A stretch of 43,330 nt of DNA from CAZOWL01 sp964583605 (GCA_964583605.1 CAZOWL010000028.1:1-43330); one strand, 5' to 3'; counted from the first letter of the stretch, positions 14,730 to 24,073 are shown. Notes: generated by a model from the sequence alone, not told the origin. Numbers and translations: made by a program.

Positions 14730-17416
14730 CAGAGCAGCTCCGTCGGGTTGAGCACCAGCAGTACCGAGCCGTCGCCGAGCAGCGCCGAGCCGGCATAGCC
14801 GGGAATGCTGGCCATCAAGCCCTCCATTGGCTTGAGGATGATGTCCACCGTTTTGCGGCAGTCGTCGACGATGATCCCCATCTCCTCCTGCTCGACGCGG
14901 ACCACGACGACCGCCAGCTCGTTATCATCATTGGCGACGGGCGCGACATCGAGCGCCAACAGCTGGCCTAGCGCCACCAGAGGCACGACGCGATCGCGGA
15001 GCACCGTCGTCTGACGCTGCTTAATGGTGTGTATCTTGGTGCGCGGGACGCGCACCGTCTCCGCGACCGCGTCCATCGGAATACCGAATCGCTGACCGGC
15101 CGATTCAATGATCATGACGTTGGTCACTGCCAGCGACAGGGGTAGCGACAGACGCAGCTCGGTGCCCTCGCCGACACGGCTGCGCAAATCGATCGCCCCC
15201 TTCACGCGGGCAATGGCGTTGCGCACGACATCCATGCCGACACCACGCCCGGATAGGCTTGTGACCTCCGCCGCGGTCGAGAACCCGGCGGCGAACACTA
15301 GGTTGAGCGCCTCCTGGTCGTCGACGCGCTCCAGCGCCGCCTCATCGATCAGACCCTTTTCGTAGGCCTTGCGTTTAATCACGGCTGGATCGATCCCGCG
15401 TCCGTCGTCACTGATCTCGATCACGACACGGTCCGAGAGCGGCTGCGCGCTGATCCGCAGGCGCCCAACGCGTGGCTTGCCGGCCCGCTCGCGCTCCTCC
15501 GGCCGTTCCAGCCCATGATCAAGGCTGTTGCGGACGATGTGGATCAGCGGATCGGCGAGTGCTTCGATGATGTTCTTATCGGCCTCCGTCGACTCACCCT
15601 CCATCACCAGATCGACTTCTTTTCCGAGCTTGTTCGCGATATCGCGCACCAGACGCGGGAATCGCTGAAAGATGAAGGACACGGGCAGCAGGCGGACCTG
15701 CATCATGGCATCCTGAAGCTCCTCGGCGATACGGTTGATCACGCCGTATTGGGCCTTGATCTCGCGCGACAGCTCGCGCACCCCGTGCACCGTCTCGGCG
15801 CGGCCGGCGAGATAGGGCAAGGCGTTCTTCGCCACGACCATCTCGCCGACCAGATTCATCAGGCGATCGATCTTCTCCTGGTCGACCTTGAGCGTGCGCG
15901 GAGTGGTCAGCTGATCCTCGGCCCGGCGACCGAAGCGAATCGGCTCTTCGGCACCCGCCTTGTCCGCGGCGACCCCTGTCGCGGACACAGACTCCGTGGC
16001 TGGCGCCGACGCGTCCGAGGCTGGCGAGTCGGGCGCTGGATGGTCGTCCGGCACCAAGATCGGCAAGCGTTGCGACGCCAGCCAGTCGCGCAACGGCGCG
16101 GGATCGCGCGCGCTCACCGCGGCCGCGAGCGCCCGGTCGAGTGCCTGGCTGTTGATGGCGGCGTTGAGGCTGCCGAATGCATTGGCCAGACTGGCGGCCG
16201 CCGCACGCAGGCGTCCGGCTAGCCAGTCCGGCTCACCCGTTAGCTCCAGCACAGCGCGCTGAGCGCGAATCACCGATTGGAAGGCCAGGCCCGTTTCCGA
16301 GTTGCTAGCCGGGATCGCGGGATGCGCCGCCGCGGGGAGTCCGGCCGCGTCTTGGCAGTGACGCCCGATGGCATCGAGCAGCGCGCGCAGCCGGGCAGTA
16401 TTGTCCGGCTCCAGCTCCAGCACCAGCAGGAGCCAACGCATGCCCGAGGCGACGCATAGGTCGGGGGCCGAGAGCTCGAGCAGGGTCCGTGCGGCCTGCG
16501 CGAGCGGCGCCCTGTCCTGAGCATCGACCTGGCCCAGCGCCGTGCGCATGAGCTCCGCTGCCAGCGCCCAATCCTGAACGCGCCCGGTCGGCCGCACCAA
16601 GGTGTCGACATCGAGCGGCAAGATCCGAACCTGATCGGGGACATAACGAAAATGCTCCGCGACCGCATCCGGTGCGAGCGCCGCGACGAGCTCAAAGCGC
16701 AGCATGCATTGGTAGGCGTCCAGCTCCGCGAGTGGCGGCCAGGGCTCGCGTGCGCTCAGCCTCCGCCACAGTGGCGCCGGCAACTGCGAGACCAGGAAGA
16801 AGGGATCCTCGCCCTTGAAAAAGCAGCCTTCCTCGGGCTCATAGATCAGCAAGCAACAAGGGGTGCCGGCGAGCAGCTCGCGGTACAGCGCCATCCGTAC
16901 CCCTTCGGGCAGGTCGATGTCTTCCCATACAGTCGCCTCCTCGGCCTGCGGCTCAGACGACGGAACGACGCCCGCTTCCTCCAGACCTTGCGTGGCAGAC
17001 TCAGCCGCCGCGCCGTCACCAGTCCCGATCAGCGCCCGCAGGGCGCCGCTGATCCGGCCAGCGTTGGCGCCGTGATGACGGGTGTCCCCTACGTCGCCCG
17101 CGGGAGTCGCGGCGACCTCGTCGAGCATGGCGCCGACGAAGTCCATGGCCTCGAGCAGCTGATCGGCCAACGCGCGACCGAAGGGGACCCGGCCGTCGCG
17201 CACGCCGTCGAGCAGGTCCTCTCCGGCATGCAGCACCTGGGTGACCTTCGGCAGGTCGAACAGGCCGCTGTTGCCCTTGAGCGTATGCACGAGCCGAAAC
17301 ACCTCGTCCATCAGGCTCGCCTGATCGGGGTCGCGCTCGAGCTCGAGCAGCTTGCCACCGATGGCCTCGAGGAAATCTCGGGCCTCGTTGAGGAATTGGT
17401 TGAGCAGGGCATTCAT
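14729..17416 (-). CDS. cheA: Chemotaxis histidine kinase CheA (long form)
   Basis: This 895-residue hybrid kinase phosphorylates CheY and CheB in response to receptors. Domains in order: Hpt with His44 in VHTLKGNSGLF; a long middle region (about 110-500) without a recognisable CheY-binding P2 domain; dimerisation helices (KIDRLMNLVGEMVVAKNAL, near 510); the ATPase with N-box HIVRNSLDHGLE, G1 ISDDGRGID and G2 LSGRGVGMDVV; and a C-terminal CheW-like domain. The middle region is Ala/Leu-rich and about 380 residues longer than in E. coli CheA (654 aa). The ATG overlaps the cheY stop by 4 bp. Confidence 0.93.
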   Translation of the reverse strand: MNALLNQFLNEARDFLEAIGGKLLELERDPDQASLMDEVFRLVHTLKGNSGLFDLPKVTQVLHAGEDLLDGVRDGRVPFGRALADQLLEAMDFVGAMLDEVAATPAGDVGDTRHHGANAGRISGALRALIGTGDGAAAESATQGLEEAGVVPSSEPQAEEATVWEDIDLPEGVRMALYRELLAGTPCCLLIYEPEEGCFFKGEDPFFLVSQLPAPLWRRLSAREPWPPLAELDAYQCMLRFELVAALAPDAVAEHFRYVPDQVRILPLDVDTLVRPTGRVQDWALAAELMRTALGQVDAQDRAPLAQAARTLLELSAPDLCVASGMRWLLLVLELEPDNTARLRALLDAIGRHCQDAAGLPAAAHPAIPASNSETGLAFQSVIRAQRAVLELTGEPDWLAGRLRAAAASLANAFGSLNAAINSQALDRALAAAVSARDPAPLRDWLASQRLPILVPDDHPAPDSPASDASAPATESVSATGVAADKAGAEEPIRFGRRAEDQLTTPRTLKVDQEKIDRLMNLVGEMVVAKNALPYLAGRAETVHGVRELSREIKAQYGVINRIAEELQDAMMQVRLLPVSFIFQRFPRLVRDIANKLGKEVDLVMEGESTEADKNIIEALADPLIHIVRNSLDHGLERPEERERAGKPRVGRLRISAQPLSDRVVIEISDDGRGIDPAVIKRKAYEKGLIDEAALERVDDQEALNLVFAAGFSTAAEVTSLSGRGVGMDVVRNAIARVKGAIDLRSRVGEGTELRLSLPLSLAVTNVMIIESAGQRFGIPMDAVAETVRVPRTKIHTIKQRQTTVLRDRVVPLVALGQLLALDVAPVANDDNELAVVVVRVEQEEMGIIVDDCRKTVDIILKPMEGLMASIPGYAGSALLGDGSVLLVLNPTELL

Positions 17417-17787
17417 GACGGCTGAGGCTCCCCGAGAAGCAGGCGCGCATGCATGAGCAGCTGCTCCGGTCTGACCGGCTTGATCAAATAGAGATTGGCG
17501 CCGCAGACGAAGGCGAGCTGCCGATCTTGCTCGGCGGACTCGGTCGAGACCATGATGGCCGGGGCCTGGGGAATGTTTTTGGTGCGCAGCTCGCGGAGGA
17601 AGCCATAGCCATCGAGCTGGGGCATGTTCAGGTCGACCAAGTAGAGGTCGAAAGGCCCCTCGGCGACGCGCTCCAAGGCCTCCATCCCGTTGACGGCCTC
17701 GGTCACCGCGAAACCGGCCTCTTCGAGTATCCCGCGGTGGTAGAGTCTGACGGTCGCGGCGTCATCAATGACGAGGATGCGTTTCAT
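17413..17787 (-). CDS. cheY: CheY-type response regulator (first copy)
   Basis: This is a 124-residue receiver domain with acidic pair in VIDDAATV, acceptor Asp52 in LVDLNMPQLDG, Ser/Thr81-82 in MVSTES and Lys103 in YLIKPV. It overlaps cheA downstream and cheR upstream by 4 bp each (ATGA junctions), so translation is coupled. As the copy directly before cheA it is the likelier direct phosphorylation target. Confidence 0.94.
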   Translation of the reverse strand: MKRILVIDDAATVRLYHRGILEEAGFAVTEAVNGMEALERVAEGPFDLYLVDLNMPQLDGYGFLRELRTKNIPQAPAIMVSTESAEQDRQLAFVCGANLYLIKPVRPEQLLMHARLLLGEPQPS

Positions 17788-18647
17788 CTCGCCTCCCAGG
17801 GCTTCTGATAGACGATGGTCTCGGGCAGCGTGCGCACCCGGAACAGCGCGGAGATCCGGCTCATCGACTCGGAGTGGCCAAGGCAGATGAAGCCACCTGG
17901 ATTGAGCGCGTCGTAGAAGGACTCGGCCGCCTGTTTACGGGAGAGGTCGTCAAAATAGATCAGCAGGTTGCGACAGAAGATCACATCGTAATGGCGGTGC
18001 AGCCGCATATCGGCCGCATCGGTCACATTGGTCCGGGTGAATTCCACGACATCCCGAAGACTGTCGTCGATCTGGTAGAAGTCGCCAGTACGGCGGAAGT
18101 ACTTCTTCAACAGATGGGGCGGCAACTGCTGGACGGCGCGCGCGGAATAGAGCCCGCGGCGGGCCTGGGCGAGGATGTCGGTGTCGATGTCCGAGGACAG
18201 GATCTCCACATCGACCTCGGCGATGCGCGGCCAATGCTCGAGCAGGAAGATGGCGATCCCATAGGGCTCCTCGCCCGAGGATGAGGGCACTGACCAAATG
18301 CGAATCGGCGCGCTGGTGCTGCCGCGGCGAGCGACGATCTCCTCGAGCATGGAGTTGACCAGGCACTCGAATTGATACTCCTCGCGAAAGAAGTAGGTCT
18401 CATTGACCGTCATCCCGTTGATCAGGCATTGCAGCTCCTGCCCGGAAGCCTGAAAGCGCAGCATCGTGAAGTAGTCGCGAAAGCCTTCGCTACCGGTCGT
18501 CTCGATGCGCTCGAGTAAACGCTTGTCGACGAAATAGCGCTTGTTGTCCTCGAACTGGATACCGGTCTTGCGATAGAAGAACTCCCGAAACTTCCGAAAG
18601 TCCTCGTCGCTGATCTGTGCTCTGGGCGGATTCACCTTGGCGCTCAT
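17784..18647 (-). CDS. cheR: Chemoreceptor methyltransferase CheR
   Basis: The 287-residue enzyme transfers methyl groups from S-adenosylmethionine to glutamates of chemoreceptors. Seen: an N-terminal helical domain starting FRKFREFFYRKTGI, the SAM-binding motif SVPSSSGEEPYGIAI, the DIDTDIL strand end, and VIFCRNLLIYFDD followed by LGHSESM. Length is normal. It starts 3 bp after the HEAT gene and overlaps cheY by 4 bp. Confidence 0.95.
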   Translation of the reverse strand: MSAKVNPPRAQISDEDFRKFREFFYRKTGIQFEDNKRYFVDKRLLERIETTGSEGFRDYFTMLRFQASGQELQCLINGMTVNETYFFREEYQFECLVNSMLEEIVARRGSTSAPIRIWSVPSSSGEEPYGIAIFLLEHWPRIAEVDVEILSSDIDTDILAQARRGLYSARAVQQLPPHLLKKYFRRTGDFYQIDDSLRDVVEFTRTNVTDAADMRLHRHYDVIFCRNLLIYFDDLSRKQAAESFYDALNPGGFICLGHSESMSRISALFRVRTLPETIVYQKPWEAR

Positions 18648-18650
18648 GTA

Positions 18651-19274
18651 TCAGTCCGCGCTGACCCGCTTGAGCGCCAGGTCTGCGGCGAACTGGATAT
18701 AGGGCTCACCGGCAAAGCGCCCCTTGAGTGCCTGCAACGCCGGGACTGCGCGCTCCGAGCCGACCTCACCGAGTAGGTCAACCGCGGTCGCGCAGACGTT
18801 GATGTGCCCATCGCGCGTGATCACCCTGATCAGCCAATCCTCTACCTGCGGGTGACGCAGGGACTCGAGGATATTGACGGCGAAGATGCGCACGTCCGGA
18901 TCCGGGTCTTCGAGCAGGCGGTCCATCCGGGGCGCGACCTGGTTCGGAAGCTTCTTCAGGACCTCGATCACAGCGTTGCGCAGCATGGCGTTCCCGGATC
19001 GCAGATAGTCGGTCAGGCCCACCACAGCATCTGCGTCCCCGATCTGCGTCAGGCTGGTGAGGATCACCTCGATCACGCTGGGCTCGGTTTCCGTCGCGAG
19101 TCTCCCCATCAAGGCCGTGGAGGACTCGGGATAGGCCGCAAGGTCCCGCGCGGCCCATCGCCGCACGAGTGGGTCGGCGTCCTGCAGCGCGGCCAACAGG
19201 CCTTGCAGGTCCCGCGGCAAACGGCGCTCGTCCTCGCTGGTGCTCGGCTCAGGCTGTTGTTTTCTTAATCCCAT
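18651..19274 (-). CDS. HEAT-repeat protein of the chemosensory operon
   Basis: The 207-residue product consists of HEAT-type helical repeats: units such as ADPLVRRWAARDLAAYPES, GNAMLRNAVIEVLKKL, DPDPDVRIFAVNILESL and VCATAVDLLGEVGSERAVPAL recur about every 31-35 residues. HEAT scaffolds bind proteins, and in che loci they are thought to hold kinase or receptor partners. The start at 19274 (MGLRKQQ) is preferred; the longer frame to 19334 adds a non-repeat stretch. It lies 105 bp downstream of cheB and 3 bp upstream of cheR. Confidence 0.8.
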   Translation of the reverse strand: MGLRKQQPEPSTSEDERRLPRDLQGLLAALQDADPLVRRWAARDLAAYPESSTALMGRLATETEPSVIEVILTSLTQIGDADAVVGLTDYLRSGNAMLRNAVIEVLKKLPNQVAPRMDRLLEDPDPDVRIFAVNILESLRHPQVEDWLIRVITRDGHINVCATAVDLLGEVGSERAVPALQALKGRFAGEPYIQFAADLALKRVSAD

Positions 19275-19379
19275 GGCGGCGATCCCGACAGTCTCAGTCG
19301 CGATTCGGACGATGAAGGACGGTCGCCAGGGCACCGCAACGGTCTACCGTGTCCTGTTGCTTGGCGGCGTGGCGCTCGC

Positions 19380-20459
19380 TCATCGCTCGACCCAAACCTG
19401 TAGTTGGCGCGCAATCCGCTCGGCGGGCAGCACCAGTTTGGCGCCCTTGCGCTCGATCAGCTCCGCCGGCATCCCGAACACCACGGCGGTCTCGGAGGAT
19501 TCGGCAATGGTGCGGGCGCCACGCCGGTGCAGCTCGGCAAAGGCATCGGCGCCATCGTGCCCCATACCGGTCAGCATGACCGCGATGACCTGGGCCGGGT
19601 CGCAGTACTCGAGCGCCGAGCGACCCAGCAGCTCGACCGACGGATGCCACAGTTGTGTGGGGTCCTCCGGACGCGCCAGCGCCGTCAGCCGACCGGCTCG
19701 GCGCGCCAAGACCAGGTCGGTGCCACCGCGCGCGATATAGACGCGACCCGGCTCGACCGGCGTCGGCCGGCTGACCTCAGAGACCTGCAAGGCGCAGAGC
19801 ATGTTCATGCGCTCAGCAAAGGGCTTCGTGAAGCTTGGCGGCATGTGCTGGGCGACCAGCACGGGCCAGGGAAAATCGGCGGCCAGCTGGGGCAGAATCT
19901 CCTCGAGGGTGCGTGGGCCGCCCGTCGAGACACCGATCAGGACGACGCCGTCGGCGAGCGCCGCGGCGCGTCGCATTGCGGGACGCGTGCCGCTCGACTC
20001 GGCGACGGCACGAGCTGGGGCCTTGCCGCTGCGCAGGCGCGCCCCTAGAGTGGCCGTGCTGCGCAGACGGGCGCCCGCCGCGGCACGCACCTTGGTGACG
20101 ATCTCTTGCTCAATCTCTTTGATCGACAACGAGATCGTGCCCCCAGGCTTCGGGATGAAGTCGACCGCACCCAGGTTGAGCGCCTCGAAAGTCGCGAGCG
20201 CACCCTTCTCAGTCAGGGAGGAGACCATGACCACTGGGACCGGGCGTTGCGCCATCAGCAACGACAGGGCGGTCAGCCCGTCCATCTCCGGCATATTGAT
20301 GTCGAGCGTGATCACATCCGGCTCGAAGCTCAGGTTCTCCTCCACGGCCTCGCTGCCGTGACGCGCCAGGCGGATCTCGAAGTCGCCCTCGGCCTCGAAC
20401 AGGTTGTTGAGCTGACGGCGCATCAGCGCCGAATCGTCGACGATCAGGAGCTTGATCAT
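19380..20459 (-). CDS. cheB: Chemotaxis methylesterase/deamidase CheB
   Basis: This 359-residue enzyme removes methyl groups from chemoreceptors. The N-terminal receiver has LLIVDDSALMRR and Asp53 in TLDINMPEMDG. A linker leads to the esterase with Ser in GVSTGGPRTL, His in LVAQHMPPSF and Asp in MLTGMGHDGADA, the complete catalytic triad. The start at 20459 (MIKLLIVDD) is the natural receiver start; 30 extra upstream codons overlap the triple-CheW gene and look non-coding. It follows that gene by 43 bp. Confidence 0.94.
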   Translation of the reverse strand: MIKLLIVDDSALMRRQLNNLFEAEGDFEIRLARHGSEAVEENLSFEPDVITLDINMPEMDGLTALSLLMAQRPVPVVMVSSLTEKGALATFEALNLGAVDFIPKPGGTISLSIKEIEQEIVTKVRAAAGARLRSTATLGARLRSGKAPARAVAESSGTRPAMRRAAALADGVVLIGVSTGGPRTLEEILPQLAADFPWPVLVAQHMPPSFTKPFAERMNMLCALQVSEVSRPTPVEPGRVYIARGGTDLVLARRAGRLTALARPEDPTQLWHPSVELLGRSALEYCDPAQVIAVMLTGMGHDGADAFAELHRRGARTIAESSETAVVFGMPAELIERKGAKLVLPAERIARQLQVWVER

Positions 20460-20502
20460 TTCCTCGAGCTCATCTGTGGTGGCTCGGCTCGCCCCTTGAT
20501 GG

Positions 20503-22095
20503 TTAGGGCTGTTCCAGCTCCGAGAGCTGGGCGCGCTGTTCTTCGGCAACCAGCCGATCCGGCTCGATCAGCTGGATCATGCGCTTGTGCTCTTCCAGAT
20601 TGGCTACCCGCTCGATCAAGCGGGCTTGCTCGATCGACAGCCGCGGCGCCGGCTCGATGGCGGTCTTGGGAATCTTGAGCACCTCGGCCACCGAGTCGAC
20701 GATGAAGCCCGTGCGCACACCGTCGAGCAGGAACACCATGATGCGCTGTCGATCGTTGCGCTCGACCATCTTCATTCCCAGGCGCCGCCGCTGATCGATC
20801 ACCGGCAAGACCGAGCCGCGCAGATTGACGACCCCCTCGACGAAAGCCGGCGTCTTGGGCACGCGGGTCAGCTCCTCGGGGACGCGCACGATCTCCTGCA
20901 CGCTCTCGATCGGCACCCCGAACTCTTCCTTGCCGAGGCGGAAAACCACGACCTGCTCCTCGTCGTCCTTGTCCGTTTCAGCGACTTCGGCCCCCGCGCC
21001 GAGCCCTTGCTCGTCTTGCATTTGCTCCATGTCGCTCAGCGCCTCGCGAATGGTTGCATGCCGGAACAGATGATCGGTCGAGATGATTGCGACCAGCCGC
21101 TTGCCATCATCGAGCCGGCAGATCTCGGTGATATCGGACATGGCGTCCTGGCCGGCGAGCAGCTTGGGCATCAGATCGACCCCGGAGCGGGGCACCCGCA
21201 GGACCTCGTTCACGCTATCCATCGTCAGCCCGACCGCGACCTCCCCCAAGCGGATCACGACGATCCGGGTATGCTCATCGGCCTCCCGCGCCGGTAGGCC
21301 GAACAGACAACGCAGAGAGACCAGGGCCAGCAGGCGGCTGCGCAGCGTCATCACGCCCAGGACGTGGGACTCCGCGCGCGGGACCCGCACCAATTGGTCT
21401 GGGAACTGGACGATCTCCTGCACGCTCTCGATGGGAACGGCGTATTCCTGCTCGGCAACCTGGAAGCTGACGAGCTGCAATTCGTCGCTGATGTTGTCTT
21501 CCACGCCCGCTTCCCTCGGACCACCGGTATCGAGGGCACCGACCGCCCCACGGCCGGCTGCCGCTTCGGCGATGGCGGAAAACTCCCGAGTAATGAGCGA
21601 GTCAAAGTCGAGCACCATGACCATCGGGTGGCCGCCGACGTCCTTCAGCAGCCCGGAGAGGAATTCGGTTCGCACCGTAGTCGTCAGGGCCGCGACATCT
21701 TCGATGCGGTTGGGCTCGACGCCAACAACGCTCGCGACACGATCGACCACGAACCCCAGAGGCTGGCCAATATCGATGACCAACGCCCGCGTCGCGTCGT
21801 CATACTCTCGCTCCGCGAAGCCGAACAGCCTGCGCATATTGATGATCGGCAGCACCTTGCCGCGCAGATTCGCCAGTCCCTCCAGGGTCGGTGGTGCCAG
21901 TGGCACCCGCACCACATCTGGCACCCGGATGATCTCTTGGACCGGCGCCATGTCCACACCGAACACCTCTTCGTCACAGACAAAGATGACGAATTGGGGG
22001 ATGTCACCGTCCTGCTCGGCCGCCAAAATGGCGGAGGCCGCAGTTGTCGCCGGCGGTGACTCGACGCCTGCGGCGTCGAGCGTTTCGTTGCTCAT
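20503..22095 (-). CDS. cheW: Triple CheW-domain coupling protein
   Basis: The 530-residue protein is three CheW domains in a row (about residues 33-168, 205-345 and 380-518) joined by acidic linkers. Domain 1 starts QFVIFVCDEEVFGVDMAPVQ and has NLRGKVLPIINM; domain 2 starts QLVSFQVAEQEYAVPIESVQ and has TLRSRLLALVSL; domain 3 starts QVVVFRLGKEEFGVPIESVQ and has NLRGSVLPVIDQ. Single CheW proteins (about 160 residues) bridge receptors and CheA. Domains 1 and 3 keep the canonical NLRG element; domain 2 has TLRS, which may change its binding. The start at 22095 (MSNETL) follows a GGAGAG site. No separate single-domain cheW exists in this operon, so this protein should be the main coupler. Confidence 0.93.
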   Translation of the reverse strand: MSNETLDAAGVESPPATTAASAILAAEQDGDIPQFVIFVCDEEVFGVDMAPVQEIIRVPDVVRVPLAPPTLEGLANLRGKVLPIINMRRLFGFAEREYDDATRALVIDIGQPLGFVVDRVASVVGVEPNRIEDVAALTTTVRTEFLSGLLKDVGGHPMVMVLDFDSLITREFSAIAEAAAGRGAVGALDTGGPREAGVEDNISDELQLVSFQVAEQEYAVPIESVQEIVQFPDQLVRVPRAESHVLGVMTLRSRLLALVSLRCLFGLPAREADEHTRIVVIRLGEVAVGLTMDSVNEVLRVPRSGVDLMPKLLAGQDAMSDITEICRLDDGKRLVAIISTDHLFRHATIREALSDMEQMQDEQGLGAGAEVAETDKDDEEQVVVFRLGKEEFGVPIESVQEIVRVPEELTRVPKTPAFVEGVVNLRGSVLPVIDQRRRLGMKMVERNDRQRIMVFLLDGVRTGFIVDSVAEVLKIPKTAIEPAPRLSIEQARLIERVANLEEHKRMIQLIEPDRLVAEEQRAQLSELEQP

Positions 22096-22156
22096 GGGTC
22101 TCTCCAGCGTCATCGCGCTTGCCTCGCGGGTTGCCCCGCGCTCCGTTGTGCCGGCA

Positions 22157-24073
22157 TCAGGCGCTCTGCAGTTCGTCGGCGAGAGAGGCGATTTCCTCGA
22201 TGGCCGCGGCCAGCGCCTCGGCGCCCTGGGATTGCTGCTTGGCGGCCGAGGCGGCTTCGGTTGATGCCTTCTCGGCCTCCTGGGCGGCGGCGGAGATCTG
22301 ATCCACACCCGTCTTGACCTGGGCGATGGCCGAGGCGATCTCGCTGGCGGCATCGAGGATGTCGGCGGTCCCTTGCTGAATCGACTTGATATCGGTCTCG
22401 ATGGTCACCAGGGCGGTGGTGATAGACTTGGCCTTCTCCGCCTCGGTCGTCGCCGTTGTCATGATCTCGTCGAGATCGCCTCCGACCACCTCGATCTGAT
22501 CCTGGACCGCCTTGACCAGATCCTTGATGCGGTCGGCATTCTCGGCCGAGTCGTGGGCGAGGTTGCGGATATCCGTCGCGACGACCACGAATCCCTTACC
22601 GAACTCGCCGGCGCGGGCCGCCTCGATCGAGCCGTTGACGGCCAGCATGTTGGTCTGGATGGAGACCGTGGTGATCGCATCGACGATCTTGTCGATACGC
22701 CGCGACACCAACTCCAGGTCCTTGATCTGTCTGAGGCTAGCCCGCGACTCAGCAACGGAATCCGAGACTCCGGTGATCAGCGCGTCGACGCTCGTCTTGT
22801 TGGTGGCGAGCAGCTCGATGATTGCATTCACCTTCTCGCTCGAGGCCTGGGCGCGCTGCAGCGAGACCTCGAGGCCCTTCTCAATCTGACCGACCGCGGC
22901 CGCCGATTCCTCTGTCGCCGAGCCTTGGACTTGGGCGCTCTTCCGGATTTGCTCGATCGCGGCCATGATCTGCGCTGCGGAGCGATTGAGCTCCTGTACG
23001 GCCGAGGAGAGCTCCTCGGCCGAGGAGGCGACCTCCTCGGCACTCTTGGCGATATCGGTCGAGTTCTTGAGATCCTCGGCAAGCTCGGAGAGGTTCTGCG
23101 ACGCCTGCTCGGACTCGCCGAGCGCCTGAGTCTGCTCGGCAATCGTCTTGGCCGATTCCTCGGCCGCCGCCGATTGCTCCTCAGCGGCCGTGGCGATCTC
23201 CTCGGAGCCCTTGAGTGCCTGCGCGGCCGCAGCGCTCGACTGTTGGGCACTGGTCGCGATCTCCTGCATCCTCGCCATGATCTCGAGGATATCGGCCCGG
23301 ATCTGCTCGAGCTGCGTGTTGATCGTCGTGCTGTTCTCGGCCTCGTTCTTGACCATTTCGGCCGACGAGTTGATGCCCTCAGAGATCGTCTTGACCTCTT
23401 GCTGGATCTGTCCGACCAGATCCTGGATCTGTTGCGCGCTCTTCTCGGAGGTCTCGGCCAGAGTGCGCACCTCATCGGCCACCACGGCGAATCCCTTGCC
23501 ATGCTTGCCGGCGCGAGCGGCCTCGATCGCGGCGTTCAGCGCAAGCAGATTGGTCTGGTCGGCGATGCGCGCGACCGCCTTGACGATATCCCCGATGTTG
23601 GCTGCCTGCTGCTCGAGCTCCGCGACCATCTTCACCGAATCGGCCTGCCGCTGCGCGGCCAGGCCAACATTGTGGGTCAGCCCGTTAACCTGATCTGCGA
23701 TGCCCGCGATCAGGGACTGGATGGCCTCGACCTTCTCCCGTGAGGTGCTCGCGTTGTCGAGCTGGCGACCCAGCGCGACGTTGACCTGCTTGAAGGCGGC
23801 CAGCGACTCCTGGGCGGCGCCTGAGGCCTGCTCCGCACCCGTTGCGATCTGATCCGACGAGCGCTTCAGCTCCTCGGCCGCCGAGGCCGCCTCATTGATA
23901 CCGGAGGCGAGCTCCGCCGAGGCCGAGGCGAGACGCTCGGCCGCTTGCTGCTGCTTGGCCAGGGTGCGAGCGCGCTTGCGCTGAAGGTCGGCCTCACGCG
24001 CGGCAACCGCGCCGCCGGAGCGTACCTCAAGGGCCGCAGAGTGTTGACTGGGTAACTTCTTCACGAGTGCCAT
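22157..24073 (-). CDS. Cytoplasmic chemoreceptor with two tandem signalling hairpins
   Basis: This 638-residue protein has no membrane segment and no recognisable sensor domain; only about 30 residues precede the coiled coil. It contains two complete receptor tips: DQTNLLALNAAIEAARAGKH with GFAVVADEVRTLAE (residues about 172-207), and IQTNMLAVNGSIEAARAGEF with GFVVVATDIRNLAHDS (about 472-509). The tips are 300 residues apart. The second tip is variant (AVNGSIEA for ALNAAIEA, TDIRNLA for DEVRTLA). Both flanks are Ala/Glu/Ser-rich heptads including many EE/EQ pairs that could be methylation sites. ATG 24073 follows an AGGAG site. It is the first gene of the operon. Confidence 0.92.
   Translation of the reverse strand: MALVKKLPSQHSAALEVRSGGAVAAREADLQRKRARTLAKQQQAAERLASASAELASGINEAASAAEELKRSSDQIATGAEQASGAAQESLAAFKQVNVALGRQLDNASTSREKVEAIQSLIAGIADQVNGLTHNVGLAAQRQADSVKMVAELEQQAANIGDIVKAVARIADQTNLLALNAAIEAARAGKHGKGFAVVADEVRTLAETSEKSAQQIQDLVGQIQQEVKTISEGINSSAEMVKNEAENSTTINTQLEQIRADILEIMARMQEIATSAQQSSAAAAQALKGSEEIATAAEEQSAAAEESAKTIAEQTQALGESEQASQNLSELAEDLKNSTDIAKSAEEVASSAEELSSAVQELNRSAAQIMAAIEQIRKSAQVQGSATEESAAAVGQIEKGLEVSLQRAQASSEKVNAIIELLATNKTSVDALITGVSDSVAESRASLRQIKDLELVSRRIDKIVDAITTVSIQTNMLAVNGSIEAARAGEFGKGFVVVATDIRNLAHDSAENADRIKDLVKAVQDQIEVVGGDLDEIMTTATTEAEKAKSITTALVTIETDIKSIQQGTADILDAASEIASAIAQVKTGVDQISAAAQEAEKASTEAASAAKQQSQGAEALAAAIEEIASLADELQSA

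Noticed and set aside
16652..17425. 257-codon plus-strand frame opposite cheA
   Set aside because: It is antisense to a clear CheA with full domain structure; composition is typical of shadow frames.
22373..23743. 456-codon open frame on the plus strand
   Set aside because: It is the shadow of the double-tip receptor. Its Leu/Gly/Arg-rich translation mirrors the Ala/Glu heptads on the minus strand, and no domain or ribosome binding site is present.
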